Of a DNA stretch of 30,759 nt, positions 1 through 7,090 are shown in pieces; the first letter of the stretch is position 1, and each line of letters opens with the position of its first letter. The notes beneath the pieces were generated by a model that was given only the letters and a program-made list of their open reading frames with translations, had not been told where the DNA came from and searched no databases. A program made the position numbers and the translations under genes. The stretch is from UBA6448 sp051893155 (GTDB lineage Bacteria; Bacillota_I; Bacilli_A; RF39; UBA660): assembly GCA_051893155.1 (NCBI GenBank), contig JBJFGY010000104.1:1-30759 (forward strand). The letters are read 5' to 3'.

Positions 1-69
1 ATAGAGAGAATTTTCAATTCCCTCCATTAATTTGTTAATTTATGATTTTATCCTGTAAAGGAGGTAATT

Positions 70-717
70 ATGGATACAAAAGAGGTAAAAAAAACGATTT
101 TAGAATTAGAAAAAAAAGATAATATTTTTAAAACAGAAGCAGAAAATCTACAAAAAAAGATAATAACAGAAATCAAAAATTGTTATGGAAATGAAATGGA
201 AAGTTTGGTAATAAAAGAGGTAAAAAATCAACCAGAAAAAACTAAATCCCTAGGAAAAGATGAGCTTTCTAATATGAAATCAGAATTAAGCGACATTATT
301 AAAAATTTGGATAATAGTGTTGATGAAATAATGAGTAATAATAAATTTTGGATTCATTTAAATAAAAAAACTTATGAAAATGATAACATTTATCAAGTTC
401 CTAGAAATGCTAAACATGCGATTGAAGATGGTGTTAGAGAAATATTTGGGCTTGTTGGAAAGCTCTTAATTAAATATAATTATTGTGAAGCAAAAGCCTA
501 CAATAATCATTATAATTTTTCTCCTTGGTATTACGAAAAAGAAAATCCAAATAAAATTATCTACGGATATGGTATAACCTTAATAAAATGCGTAGATGAA
601 CTCGCTAATAAATATGGAACTTGTATTTTTGATAGAATTAAAAACAAGCAAGAATTACAGCAAGCAAAGGAAAAACTGGAAAAACAAGAAGCAATAGCTC
701 TTTGGGATGAAGCATAA
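70..717 (+). CDS. Hypothetical protein, helical, 215 aa
   Basis: I do not recognise this protein. It begins at ATG 70 behind a near-perfect Shine-Dalgarno site (AAAGGAGGT, 57-65), so the start is secure. Residues 1 to about 90 are lysine- and glutamate-rich and look like a coiled coil. A middle part (about 95-180) is richer in aromatics, with an SPWYYEKENP stretch, and the last 20 residues form another charged helix. No signal peptide or membrane segment is visible, so it is probably cytoplasmic. It stands alone, and the following 320 bases carry no gene. It lies at the edge of an accessory region, which hints at a mobile or defence-related role, but nothing in the sequence proves one. Confidence 0.75.
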   Translation: MDTKEVKKTILELEKKDNIFKTEAENLQKKIITEIKNCYGNEMESLVIKEVKNQPEKTKSLGKDELSNMKSELSDIIKNLDNSVDEIMSNNKFWIHLNKKTYENDNIYQVPRNAKHAIEDGVREIFGLVGKLLIKYNYCEAKAYNNHYNFSPWYYEKENPNKIIYGYGITLIKCVDELANKYGTCIFDRIKNKQELQQAKEKLEKQEAIALWDEA

Positions 718-880
718 ATACTATTATAAAAAATAACTTTGCATGATATTTTACAATTTCTATTAAATTTTTTTCATTGAGAAATTTATAATTTTGGAAG
801 AATTTATAGAATGTATTGTGTAAATAATAGTTCAGCATTATAATTAATATAGCAAATACAAATGAATTTGTTTATCAAAA
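718..880. other. AT-rich intergenic stretch, nothing recognised
   Basis: No start site with a Shine-Dalgarno sequence and no convincing hairpin is visible here. A short reverse-strand open frame overlaps the end of the preceding gene but has no ribosome binding site. The structured part of this gap begins at about 886. Confidence 0.5.
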
Positions 881-885
881 GTGTG

Positions 886-948
886 CATTACCCCTTTGGT
901 AATCGCTCCATAAGGTATTTAGTCGAACTTAACAGGTTCGATTTTTTT
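886..948 (+). promoter_or_regulatory. Recurrent leader element, copy A
   Basis: A hairpin ATTACC (887-892) / GGTAAT (898-903) is followed at once by CGCTCCAT (904-911), then 11 nt later by a second hairpin, TCGAAC (923-928) / GTTCGA (936-941), and a T-run. The same order of hairpin, CGCTCCAT and terminator hairpin recurs around 2391-2480 and 6592-6697, and in diverged form at 10211-10255. Copy A lies upstream of the AlbA_2 gene but ends before that gene's own promoter. Function unknown; it could be a small terminated RNA or a leader remnant. Confidence 0.5.
923..948 (+). terminator. Rho-independent terminator of copy A
   Basis: A 6-bp stem (TCGAAC/GTTCGA) with a 7-nt loop is followed by seven T residues (942-948). 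It would end any transcript arriving from the left before the AlbA_2 promoter. Confidence 0.6.
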
Positions 949-965
949 ATAATTTAAAATAACAC

Positions 966-993
966 GGTCGAAAAGTGGTCGAAAAGCGGTCGA
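966..993 (+). repeat. Triple 11-bp direct repeat, likely operator
   Basis: GGTCGAAAAG begins at 966 and 977, and a shortened copy GGTCGAA begins at 988. The spacing is exactly 11 bp, about one helical turn. The array ends 5 bp before the -35 box of the AlbA_2 promoter, where an activator or repressor would be expected to bind. Confidence 0.6.
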
Positions 994-998
994 ATACA

Positions 999-1027
999 TT
1001 GATAATATTTTTGTTTTTGTATATAAT
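999..1027 (+). promoter_or_regulatory. Sigma-A-type promoter of the AlbA_2 gene
   Basis: TTGATA (999-1004) and TATAAT (1022-1027) are separated by 17 bp, an almost ideal housekeeping promoter. It lies inside the longest possible reading frame (GTG at 975), so the real start must be downstream, at ATG 1044. Confidence 0.75.
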
Positions 1028-1043
1028 ATTATTGGTGATAAGA

Positions 1044-2348
1044 ATGTATAAAGAGGATCAAAATACTGAATTAAAAGTTGAACTTACAAAAGATATAAAA
1101 AAAGAAATAGTTGCATTTGCAAACACAAATGATGGAACTATTTATATTGGAATTGACGATTCTGGTAAAATTATTGGTTTAAAAAACGCTGAAAAAGATT
1201 TAGAAGCATTAAGTGGAATGATTCGAGAAGGTATAAAATCTGATTTAACACTTTACACTAAAATCTATATTGAAGAAATTGATAGTAAAGATATAATTAT
1301 AGTAAAAGTAACTGAGGCGCCAAATAAACCATATTATTTAGCAGATAAAGGATTAAAAACATCAGGTGTTTATTTAAGACACGGAAATACATCTATACAA
1401 GCAAGTGAAGAAGTTATAAAAAAATTATTATTAGATAGTAATAGCAGTTCTTTTGAAAATAATATTTCTAATATTCAAAACTTACACTTTGAATATCTAA
1501 AAAACATTTTTAAAAGACATAATATAGAAATTGATAATAATAAATTTAAAACGCTAAATATTGTCAATTTAAATAATCAATATACTAATTTAGGATTATT
1601 ATTATCTGATGAATGTCCTTATTCAATAAAATGTGCAATTTTTAATGGAAATAATAAATTAGAATTTAGAGATAGAAAAGAATTTACTGGCTCGGTTTTA
1701 AAACAAGTAAATGATACTTTTGAATATCTTGATTTATATAATAAAACAAAAGGAAAAATTATAGGTCTTGAAAGAATCGATACAAAAGATTACCCTGAAT
1801 ATGCGCTTAGAGAGTCTTTATTAAATGCAGTTATACATAGAGATTATAATTTTACTGGTAGTATATTAGTTTCATTGTTTGATAATCACTTTGAAATAAC
1901 ATCACTTGGTGGTTTAGTCAAAGGTCTTAGTATTGAAGATTTATACTATGGCGTTTCTGAATCAAGAAATCCTAATTTAGCTAATATATTTTACAGATTA
2001 AAATATGTAGAAAGTTTTGGTACAGGTATTGGTAGAATCTTTGAATCTTACAAAGATTATGAAGATAAAAAGCCTTCAATATTAAATACTGATAATGCAT
2101 TTAAAGTAACTCTATATAATATAAATTATACAAAAGAAAACAATGTCAAAATATTACCTACAAATTTAACACAAGAAGAACAAATTATTAATTACTTAAA
2201 GAAAAATAATAAAATAAATAGGCTTATTGTGGAATCATTATTAGATGTTTCTAAAACTAGAGCTAATGATATTTTAAATAAAATGATAAATGATAATGCC
2301 TTAACTCAAGTTGGAACTGGTAAAAATATATATTATGTGTTAAAATAA
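1044..2348 (+). CDS. AlbA_2 domain / RecG-like ATP-binding transcriptional regulator
   Basis: A 434-aa protein of the Schlafen AlbA_2 family, often annotated as RecG-like helicase or DNA-binding protein. Residues about 8-125 form the AlbA_2 domain (NTELKVELTKDIKKEIVAFANT, then DGTIYIGIDDSG). Residues about 240-340 look like the HATPase_c_4 region (RESLLNAVIHRDY, SFGTGIGR), and residues about 375-434 form a winged helix. ATG 1044 is chosen because the promoter occupies 999-1027 and a GGTGAT site precedes this ATG, as for other genes here. The family includes regulators that act on their own or a neighbouring gene, and members are frequent on mobile elements and in defence islands. Here the gene stands alone between two copies of a recurrent leader element. 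The triple repeat upstream is a natural candidate for its binding site. Confidence 0.85.
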   Translation: MYKEDQNTELKVELTKDIKKEIVAFANTNDGTIYIGIDDSGKIIGLKNAEKDLEALSGMIREGIKSDLTLYTKIYIEEIDSKDIIIVKVTEAPNKPYYLADKGLKTSGVYLRHGNTSIQASEEVIKKLLLDSNSSSFENNISNIQNLHFEYLKNIFKRHNIEIDNNKFKTLNIVNLNNQYTNLGLLLSDECPYSIKCAIFNGNNKLEFRDRKEFTGSVLKQVNDTFEYLDLYNKTKGKIIGLERIDTKDYPEYALRESLLNAVIHRDYNFTGSILVSLFDNHFEITSLGGLVKGLSIEDLYYGVSESRNPNLANIFYRLKYVESFGTGIGRIFESYKDYEDKKPSILNTDNAFKVTLYNINYTKENNVKILPTNLTQEEQIINYLKKNNKINRLIVESLLDVSKTRANDILNKMINDNALTQVGTGKNIYYVLK

Positions 2349-2390
2349 ATATATATTGATATTTTATATATCAAACGCTATGAAGTGAAA

Positions 2391-2480
2391 AGTTGTAGAT
2401 ATCTTCGACAACCGCTCCATAAAAGAAAATCGTCGCATCAAGCGATGTTAATGATTAAATCAACGCAAGTTGATTTTTTT
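2391..2480 (+). promoter_or_regulatory. Recurrent leader element, copy B
   Basis: A GTTGT...ACAAC hairpin is followed directly by CGCTCCAT (2413-2420), then a CGTCGC/GCGATG hairpin with loop ATCAA, then a strong terminator hairpin. The order matches copy A, so the AlbA_2 gene is bracketed by two copies of the element. No gene follows on this strand. Confidence 0.5.
2457..2480 (+). terminator. Rho-independent terminator of copy B
   Basis: An 8-bp stem (AAATCAAC/GTTGATTT) is closed by a GCAA tetraloop and followed by T residues. It would stop transcription from the AlbA_2 gene or from copy B itself. Confidence 0.7.
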
Positions 2481-2574
2481 GTTGCTATTGTAAAGGAATG
2501 TTTGATGTGCCTTAATAATTTTGATAAAGATATTCAAAAAAATTAAATCAATAATACTAGATAAAGCCATTTGA

Positions 2575-2598
2575 AAAGGAAGTGTTTGTTCTTCCTTT
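2575..2598 (-). terminator. Hairpin, probable terminator of the HD operon
   Basis: A perfect 8-bp inverted repeat (AAAGGAAG, 8-nt loop, CTTCCTTT) lies just downstream of the stop of the minus-strand HD gene. The T-tract is short, so termination may be partial. Confidence 0.5.
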
Positions 2599-2605
2599 GG
2601 ATATA

Positions 2606-4564
2606 TTATTTTAAATTATATTTTTGTTTAAAACTTTTAATATATCTTTTTCTCATAGCAGGCATTATTTGTGATGCTATTTCTACTGAGACATCATTCA
2701 TATCCATAGATGTAGTATCCAATAAAATTGAATCTTCTACACTCGATTCAAATAATTCTTGTAAATCTCTTAAACTTCTATTATATTCATCTAAATTATC
2801 AATATTTAAAAAGTTTCTTTTTTCTAGTGCCAAGTTTGAGTTATAATCTCTTTTTAATGAAATTAATGGTTCAGCATATGTAATAACTAAAAAATCTATT
2901 AACTTTAGTGATATTGCACTATATTTTTCTCTTGATTCAAGATATAGTTCTTCTGGCATATCACCTCTAACATATCTCCTATAGTTCCAAATTTGTCTGT
3001 CATTTAGAGATCTATCAATAAAAATTATTTCTTGGCCAGTTTCCAGTGCTTCCAATAATTGTTTATACACATATTCGATAATAGCAATATTACTGTCGCC
3101 TAAATTCATTCTATCAAGTTCATCTTTTATTTGTTCTTTATAATATTTCGATGTAGTAAACTCCTCAACAATAGCAACTTTAAAACCACCTTTTTTAAAG
3201 AAATCATATAAATTATTTATTGTAGTAGTTTTACCGGTTCTAGGTGTACCACTAAATTCAATAACAAATGGTTTTGATAATGCACATAATGCTTTTAATT
3301 TTTGTAGTTCTACCTTTTGAGCATGTAGTTTTTTTAGTTTTTCATAATATTCTTTATTATCATCAAAAATAATATCTCTTAAATATAAATCTTCTTTTTC
3401 AGTAAATACAATATCTAATACATTTTTAAGTCTTTTAAATATAGGTAATTTTTCATCTTCACCATAAATTAAACTTTCATATACACTTGTATAATACCAT
3501 TTCTGCTGTTCTTCACCCCTTTTAAATGCCGAGAAATCTCTTTTTCCACTTTTTTGAAATTTAAGCATTAAGTCTTCTAAATTATTTATCTTATCTGCAC
3601 AAATAACTAACTTATTTCTTAAAGGTAGCTTTTTAGTTTCTTCAATAGTATGTGATTTTCTTTCTTCCCAAGATAATGATTTATTTGGTTCTGATGCACC
3701 CATAACTAAATTTGCAACTTCATCACCAAATTCTCTTTTTATATCTTCAATAGTATATTTAGTATCTTCTACGACATCATGCAAATAACCTGCGGCCACT
3801 ACTGATTCATCATAGCCATATTCTTCTAATAGCATCCCTACACTAATAGGATGTATTATCATAGGTTTATCAGGCTCACTTTTTCTAATTTGCCCCATAT
3901 GAGCATTTATTGCATATATTTTTGCTTTTTCTTTAAAATCCATAATCTCGTTTACCTCCAAATATTTTCTTGTAAACTCCCATTTATTCTTTAAGATTTT
4001 TTCAACATCTTGTTTAAATTGTTCATAATTCTTATCATAACAATAATTTTTAGCATAACCATTACCACCATATTTTTTAAGCATATGATTATAAGAACGC
4101 TCAACCATTTGACATAAATCTAAATCTCGGTAATGTTTAGTAGTATAAGAATGAGTTCTATTTAATACAGATTCAATATTAGTTGTTCTATCAGCTGATG
4201 AAATTATCTTACCATAATCACTTCTAGGTTCATATTCTAATGATGCTCTATGATCTTCTATTGCTTCTTTTATAATTATTCTCTGTTTATCATCAAAGAA
4301 ATCTTTCATCTTTTCATTTTCATAAAATAATTTAGCAGATAATATTTCATGTTTGTCTTTATCTATATGGTGTGCTACATCATGAAAAGAAGCGATAGCG
4401 TACACCATATCAAGATTTATATGAGGAAATTGGTTAGCAAATTCTAAACTTCTTTTAACAACATATTTAATATGTTCAATACCATGACCAGTATCATTTT
4501 TTTCATATATTGGTAATATTTGTTGTTCAATATAATCTTTTAATTCCTTTGTAACGTGCATCAT
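2606..4564 (-). CDS. HD hydrolase / RelA-SpoT-type HD / P-loop kinase fusion protein
   Basis: A 652-aa protein with three enzymatic modules. Residues about 20-140 form an HD phosphohydrolase (H27, H31, H61-D62, D125 in SSADRTT). Residues about 210-370 resemble the ppGpp hydrolase domain of RelA/SpoT: a GQIRKSEPDKPMIIHP stretch, LHDVVEDT at 261-268 and CADKINN at 322-328. Residues about 430-650 form a P-loop NTPase with Walker A GTPRTGKTT (439-447) and an FIDRS motif at 515-519, like deoxynucleoside or thymidylate kinases. No ppGpp synthetase domain is seen. ATG 4564 is preceded by AGGGGG. The gene follows a DUF6414-like gene with a 41-bp gap and is probably co-transcribed. Inferred role: hydrolysis and phosphorylation of nucleotides or alarmones, possibly in phage defence. 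The real substrate is unknown. Confidence 0.8.
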   Translation of the reverse strand: MMHVTKELKDYIEQQILPIYEKNDTGHGIEHIKYVVKRSLEFANQFPHINLDMVYAIASFHDVAHHIDKDKHEILSAKLFYENEKMKDFFDDKQRIIIKEAIEDHRASLEYEPRSDYGKIISSADRTTNIESVLNRTHSYTTKHYRDLDLCQMVERSYNHMLKKYGGNGYAKNYCYDKNYEQFKQDVEKILKNKWEFTRKYLEVNEIMDFKEKAKIYAINAHMGQIRKSEPDKPMIIHPISVGMLLEEYGYDESVVAAGYLHDVVEDTKYTIEDIKREFGDEVANLVMGASEPNKSLSWEERKSHTIEETKKLPLRNKLVICADKINNLEDLMLKFQKSGKRDFSAFKRGEEQQKWYYTSVYESLIYGEDEKLPIFKRLKNVLDIVFTEKEDLYLRDIIFDDNKEYYEKLKKLHAQKVELQKLKALCALSKPFVIEFSGTPRTGKTTTINNLYDFFKKGGFKVAIVEEFTTSKYYKEQIKDELDRMNLGDSNIAIIEYVYKQLLEALETGQEIIFIDRSLNDRQIWNYRRYVRGDMPEELYLESREKYSAISLKLIDFLVITYAEPLISLKRDYNSNLALEKRNFLNIDNLDEYNRSLRDLQELFESSVEDSILLDTTSMDMNDVSVEIASQIMPAMRKRYIKSFKQKYNLK

Positions 4565-4605
4565 ACAAATCCCCCTAAATCTATTAATATTTTTAATTAT
4601 TATAT

Positions 4606-5412
4606 TTATTGATATATTGCTATTGGAATTACAACAAATGCTGGCCCCATTATTTTATCTTTGATCTCTTTTGGATTAGACATATCTTTTTTAGCCATTT
4701 TTCTTCGTTGTTCTCTATTAATAGCTATTGACTTAACATCTTCAAATATCTCATCTAAACATATACTATTTCCTTTATCTATTTTCTTTTGAATTTTACA
4801 TAACATATATACTTGTGAAACAAAGTTGTCCTTTGAAGTTTTTAAATAAGTTTTATCTATAGTTCCAATTAAAGGATATTTTTTATCTTCAAAATTGAAA
4901 ACACATGATAATGAATTGCTATTTCTTGATTCTGATAATCGCTCGAAACCATTTATTGCTTCTTTTCCAGCATCGTCAATAACATTATCTCCCAAAAATG
5001 GTTGAACTGCTTCACATAATTGCTTAATACTATTCATAGCATTAGTAACTTCTTCAAATTTTGAAAAACGTGGTGTAACTAAAACTTCAATGAAATCATC
5101 CCTATATATATCATTCCATATTTTTTCATCAATATTTTCATAATACTTTAATTCATCATTTTCTTTTAAATACTTAATAATTTTATCTAATTTGCTTGCA
5201 TCATTAACTCTTGCATTTAATGAAATTTTTTCTTCTTTTTGATTTCCTAAATTACCTTCTGCATTAACTTTTGAAAATCCAACTCCTAGTTTGCCGCCTT
5301 TATTAGTTGTTGAACTTTGAACGATTTCTTGTTCATCAAAGATATATCCATCAATAATAGAAATATAGTTATCCAACGCCTCTGTATCAGCATATAATAT
5401 TTTTCTTAACAT
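4606..5412 (-). CDS. DUF6414-like protein
   Basis: A 268-aa soluble protein. The N-terminus (ILYADTEALDNYISIIDGYI) and the glycine/lysine-rich segment after it resemble proteins annotated DUF6414, a family of unknown function. I judge this by pattern, so the family call is moderate. A GAGGTGA site precedes ATG 5412. The end is hydrophobic (AFVVIPIAIYQ) but too short for a membrane anchor. It is the first gene of a two-gene minus-strand operon with the HD / RSH / kinase protein, suggesting a sensor, regulator or partner for that enzyme. No catalytic motif is apparent. Confidence 0.65.
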   Translation of the reverse strand: MLRKILYADTEALDNYISIIDGYIFDEQEIVQSSTTNKGGKLGVGFSKVNAEGNLGNQKEEKISLNARVNDASKLDKIIKYLKENDELKYYENIDEKIWNDIYRDDFIEVLVTPRFSKFEEVTNAMNSIKQLCEAVQPFLGDNVIDDAGKEAINGFERLSESRNSNSLSCVFNFEDKKYPLIGTIDKTYLKTSKDNFVSQVYMLCKIQKKIDKGNSICLDEIFEDVKSIAINREQRRKMAKKDMSNPKEIKDKIMGPAFVVIPIAIYQ

Positions 5413-5446
5413 TATTGGTCACCTCTAGACAATATTTTATCATATA

Positions 5447-5476
5447 ATACTAGCCTGAGTATACTAGTATTGACAA
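5447..5476 (-). promoter_or_regulatory. Possible promoter of the DUF6414-HD operon
   Basis: Read on the minus strand, TTGTCA (5476-5471) and TAGTAT (5452-5447) are 18 bp apart, upstream of the DUF6414-like gene. The -35 box falls within one arm of the palindrome at 5471-5501, which could therefore act as an operator. Confidence 0.35.
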
Positions 5477-5501
5477 TTACCATTAAAAATGGTAATTGTC
5501 A
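5471..5501. repeat. Perfect 14-bp inverted repeat
   Basis: TGACAATTACCATT (5471-5484) and its exact reverse complement (5488-5501) are separated only by AAA. No T-run follows on either strand, so it is not a standard terminator. It sits between the operon promoter region and the DUF3800-associated RNA. It could be an operator or the end of a small mobile element. Confidence 0.75.
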
Positions 5502-5507
5502 TATAAG

Positions 5508-5571
5508 AACTCTGTTCAATCCGAAGCTTCACGTTTAGTACGTGAAAGGTTTATGTAGGAAGAATGGAGTT
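5508..5571 (-). ncRNA. Structured RNA next to the DUF3800 pseudogene
   Basis: The segment folds into one long interrupted stem. On the plus strand, AACTC (5508-5512) pairs with GAGTT (5567-5571), TTC (5515-5517) with GAA (5562-5564), and TCC (5520-5522) with GGA (5558-5560). It is capped by a perfect 7-bp hairpin TTCACGT (5528-5534) / ACGTGAA (5540-5546). It begins two bases after the DUF3800 stop. Conserved RNAs associated with DUF3800 genes (the DUF3800 RNA motifs) are known. I cannot say which class this is, or confirm the strand. Confidence 0.55.
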
Positions 5572-5573
5572 TT

Positions 5574-6407
5574 TTATTTTGTTTTTTTAGTTAATGATGA
5601 ATCAAATATACTATTTTTAGATTTAAAGCACCAATGTCTATAAGGATCTTTCCAATTATTTCTAATATCATTACGATAACCAGTAGAAACACCAATATTA
5701 AAATTAGGATAGATAGTTTTGATATTTTTTAAAATGTTTTTGTATAATTTTTCTTTTGCTATAGTTCTTTTACCACGTCTATTACTATTTGGCATTTTTT
5801 CTTTATCCATATTATTCAATTTAAAGTTCATAGCACCTAATATAATATCCATACATTGTAATATAACGTGATTTTTAGAATCTACTTCTGCTATATCTTC
5901 ATTATAAATATGAACATTATTAATACAAAAGAAATCATTGAGTGCATAAATATAGCCTTTAAATTCTTTATTTTTCTTTTTAGTATCAGGTAATATAATT
6001 TTAATATTACATGGTCTTTTTCTTTTGGATTACAATAGTCTATACCAAAAGCATGTTTAATAATGTTAATGGTAATATAAAAGGAAATATTCTTTTTCTT
6101 CATGTTCTCTAGTTAAATTTTGTGGAACTTGTGCATTTTGCCTAAACATTATTCTTATCTTAATTTTATTTAATTTAACAAATTCAAAGAAATAATCAAT
6201 CAATTCTAAATACTTATCTAAATATTGTTCAGTGACTTTTGTCCATTTAACTTCTTGGAATAAACCTAATTCTTCCTTTTTAGCATTAAGTTTATTACTT
6301 ATCTTTTCAAGTTCAATATAATTAACCAAAGCACCACCATAAAAATTACTAAAGTATTTACCTTTTCTATGTGATTCATCTGCATAAATTAATTATTGTT
6401 TCTTCAT
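5574..6407 (-). pseudogene. DUF3800 family protein, broken by a stop and two frameshifts
   Basis: Read from ATG 6407 (GGTGATAC just upstream), the conceptual protein starts MKKQ, meets TAA at codon 5, and continues with LIYADESHRKGKYF, the acidic N-terminal motif of DUF3800. The frame then shifts near 6055 (apparent +1) and back near 6021-6032 in a run of A residues (apparent -1), so the total stays divisible by three (834 nt). The C-terminal part ends in GYRNDIRNNWKDPYRHW. DUF3800 proteins have an RNase H-like fold and unknown function. They are common on mobile elements and often sit beside conserved RNAs, as here. Three separate lesions argue that the gene is dead unless the indels are assembly errors. 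Confidence 0.75.
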
Positions 6408-6470
6408 TGTATCACCACTAAAAGATATTTTATCATACCTTCTTTTATTCTCCAATAAGTTATAGGAACT

Positions 6471-6543
6471 TTCCTAATAAATTTCCTAATATTCTTCCTA
6501 ATAAAACGATGTCGCAAGAAGTCGTAACAAATGTCGTAAGAAA
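6471..6543 (+). repeat. Two adjacent triple-repeat arrays upstream of a promoter
   Basis: TTCCTAATA begins at 6471, 6483 and 6495, an exact 12-bp period. It is followed by GTCGCAAGAA (6511), GTCGTAACAA (6521) and GTCGTAAGAA (6533). The second array shares its GTCG-A-A core with the triple repeat at 966-993, and like it lies directly upstream of a promoter (-35 at 6558). A multi-site operator or iteron-like array is the likeliest reading. Confidence 0.6.
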
Positions 6544-6557
6544 ATGTACTAAAAGTG

Positions 6558-6585
6558 TTGTAATAATTTTTATATCTGCTATAAT
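6558..6585 (+). promoter_or_regulatory. Promoter of the recombinase-stub leader
   Basis: TTGTAA (6558-6563) and TATAAT (6580-6585) are 16 bp apart, with an extended -10 TG two bases upstream of the hexamer. The predicted start near 6592 gives a leader of about 155 nt before the 92-aa gene. Confidence 0.6.
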
Positions 6586-6591
6586 TTATTT

Positions 6592-6699
6592 AGTTGATTT
6601 AATCAAACAACTTTGGGAGTATAATTTTTCGAATATGAGTAAAGTTATCGCTCCATTTGAAGACAACTTACGGACTAATTAAAGTTCGTAAGTTTTTAT
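6592..6699 (+). promoter_or_regulatory. Recurrent leader element, copy C (attenuator-like)
   Basis: The predicted transcript opens with a GTTGATTTAATCAAAC palindrome, runs to CGCTCCAT (6649-6656), and 8 nt later enters a strong terminator hairpin. A coding gene follows 50 bases later, so this copy is well placed to act as a transcription attenuator. No leader peptide with its own Shine-Dalgarno site is evident. Confidence 0.55.
6665..6699 (+). terminator. Terminator/attenuator hairpin of copy C
   Basis: AACTTACGGAC (6665-6675) pairs with GTTCGTAAGTT (6684-6694) over 11 bp with one G-T pair, and a T-rich run follows. It lies between promoter and gene, so it must be bypassed for the downstream genes to be expressed. 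Confidence 0.7.
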
Positions 6700-6716
6700 T
6701 TTATATAAAGATAGTG

Positions 6717-6737
6717 TTCTCTTTCTAGGAAGGAGGA
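6717..6737 (+). promoter_or_regulatory. Hairpin sequestering the Shine-Dalgarno site
   Basis: TTCTCTTTC (6717-6725) can pair with GAAGGAGGA (6729-6737) around a 3-nt loop, burying the whole ribosome binding site of the 92-aa gene. A nearly identical sequence recurs at 10313-10333, so the structure is a kept part of the leader. Confidence 0.5.
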
Positions 6738-6746
6738 CATTTTTTT

Positions 6747-7025
6747 ATGCTTGAATTTAAAACAATTGAAGAACTAAAACTTAATCCTAAACTATTAGAA
6801 CTTATTAAAAACTATACTTATAAAACTAAAAAAGGAAAAGTTAAAGTTCTTCTACATACTAATTTACAGTTTATTGAACCTACTGAATACATAATTACAT
6901 ATCCTATTACTATTACTATACTTGAATATAAAGTAAATGAAATTAGCAACAAAAACTTCTATATTAAAGAATATAAAGAAAAGAATAATTTAAAAGAAAT
7001 TCAAACTTTTTTAAAAAAGTCTTAA
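6747..7025 (+). CDS. Hypothetical 92-aa protein in recombinase leader region
   Basis: I do not recognise this protein. ATG 6747 follows AAGGAGGA at a workable distance, and the gene has its own promoter and structured leader. The product is basic (many lysines), with alternating beta-like hydrophobic stretches in the middle (ITYPITITILEYKV) and charged helices at both ends; there is no membrane segment. It precedes the start of a serine recombinase gene by about 115 bases, so it may be an accessory factor of a former integrative element. Serine-recombinase modules often carry such small genes, but that role is inference. Confidence 0.6.
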   Translation: MLEFKTIEELKLNPKLLELIKNYTYKTKKGKVKVLLHTNLQFIEPTEYIITYPITITILEYKVNEISNKNFYIKEYKEKNNLKEIQTFLKKS

Positions 7026-7090
7026 ATTTAGACTATACTTTTTAGCATTTAAGTTAGGAAACATATAGAAGGACTAATTTAAAAAACATA

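Noticed and set aside
638..838. Reverse-strand open frame of 66 codons
   Set aside because: Overlaps the end of a well-supported gene, has no ribosome binding site, and its composition follows the AT-rich background.
975..1043. GTG start extending the AlbA_2 protein by 23 residues
   Set aside because: A near-consensus promoter (999-1027) and the triple repeat lie in this stretch, and GGTGAT precedes ATG 1044.
2571..2846. Plus-strand frame opposite the 3' end of the HD fusion gene
   Set aside because: Shadow of the real minus-strand gene; no start signals.
5508..5571. Right end and omega RNA of an IS200/IS605 TnpB element
   Set aside because: The hairpin looked similar, but the adjacent gene is DUF3800, not TnpB, and no transposase fragment is seen.
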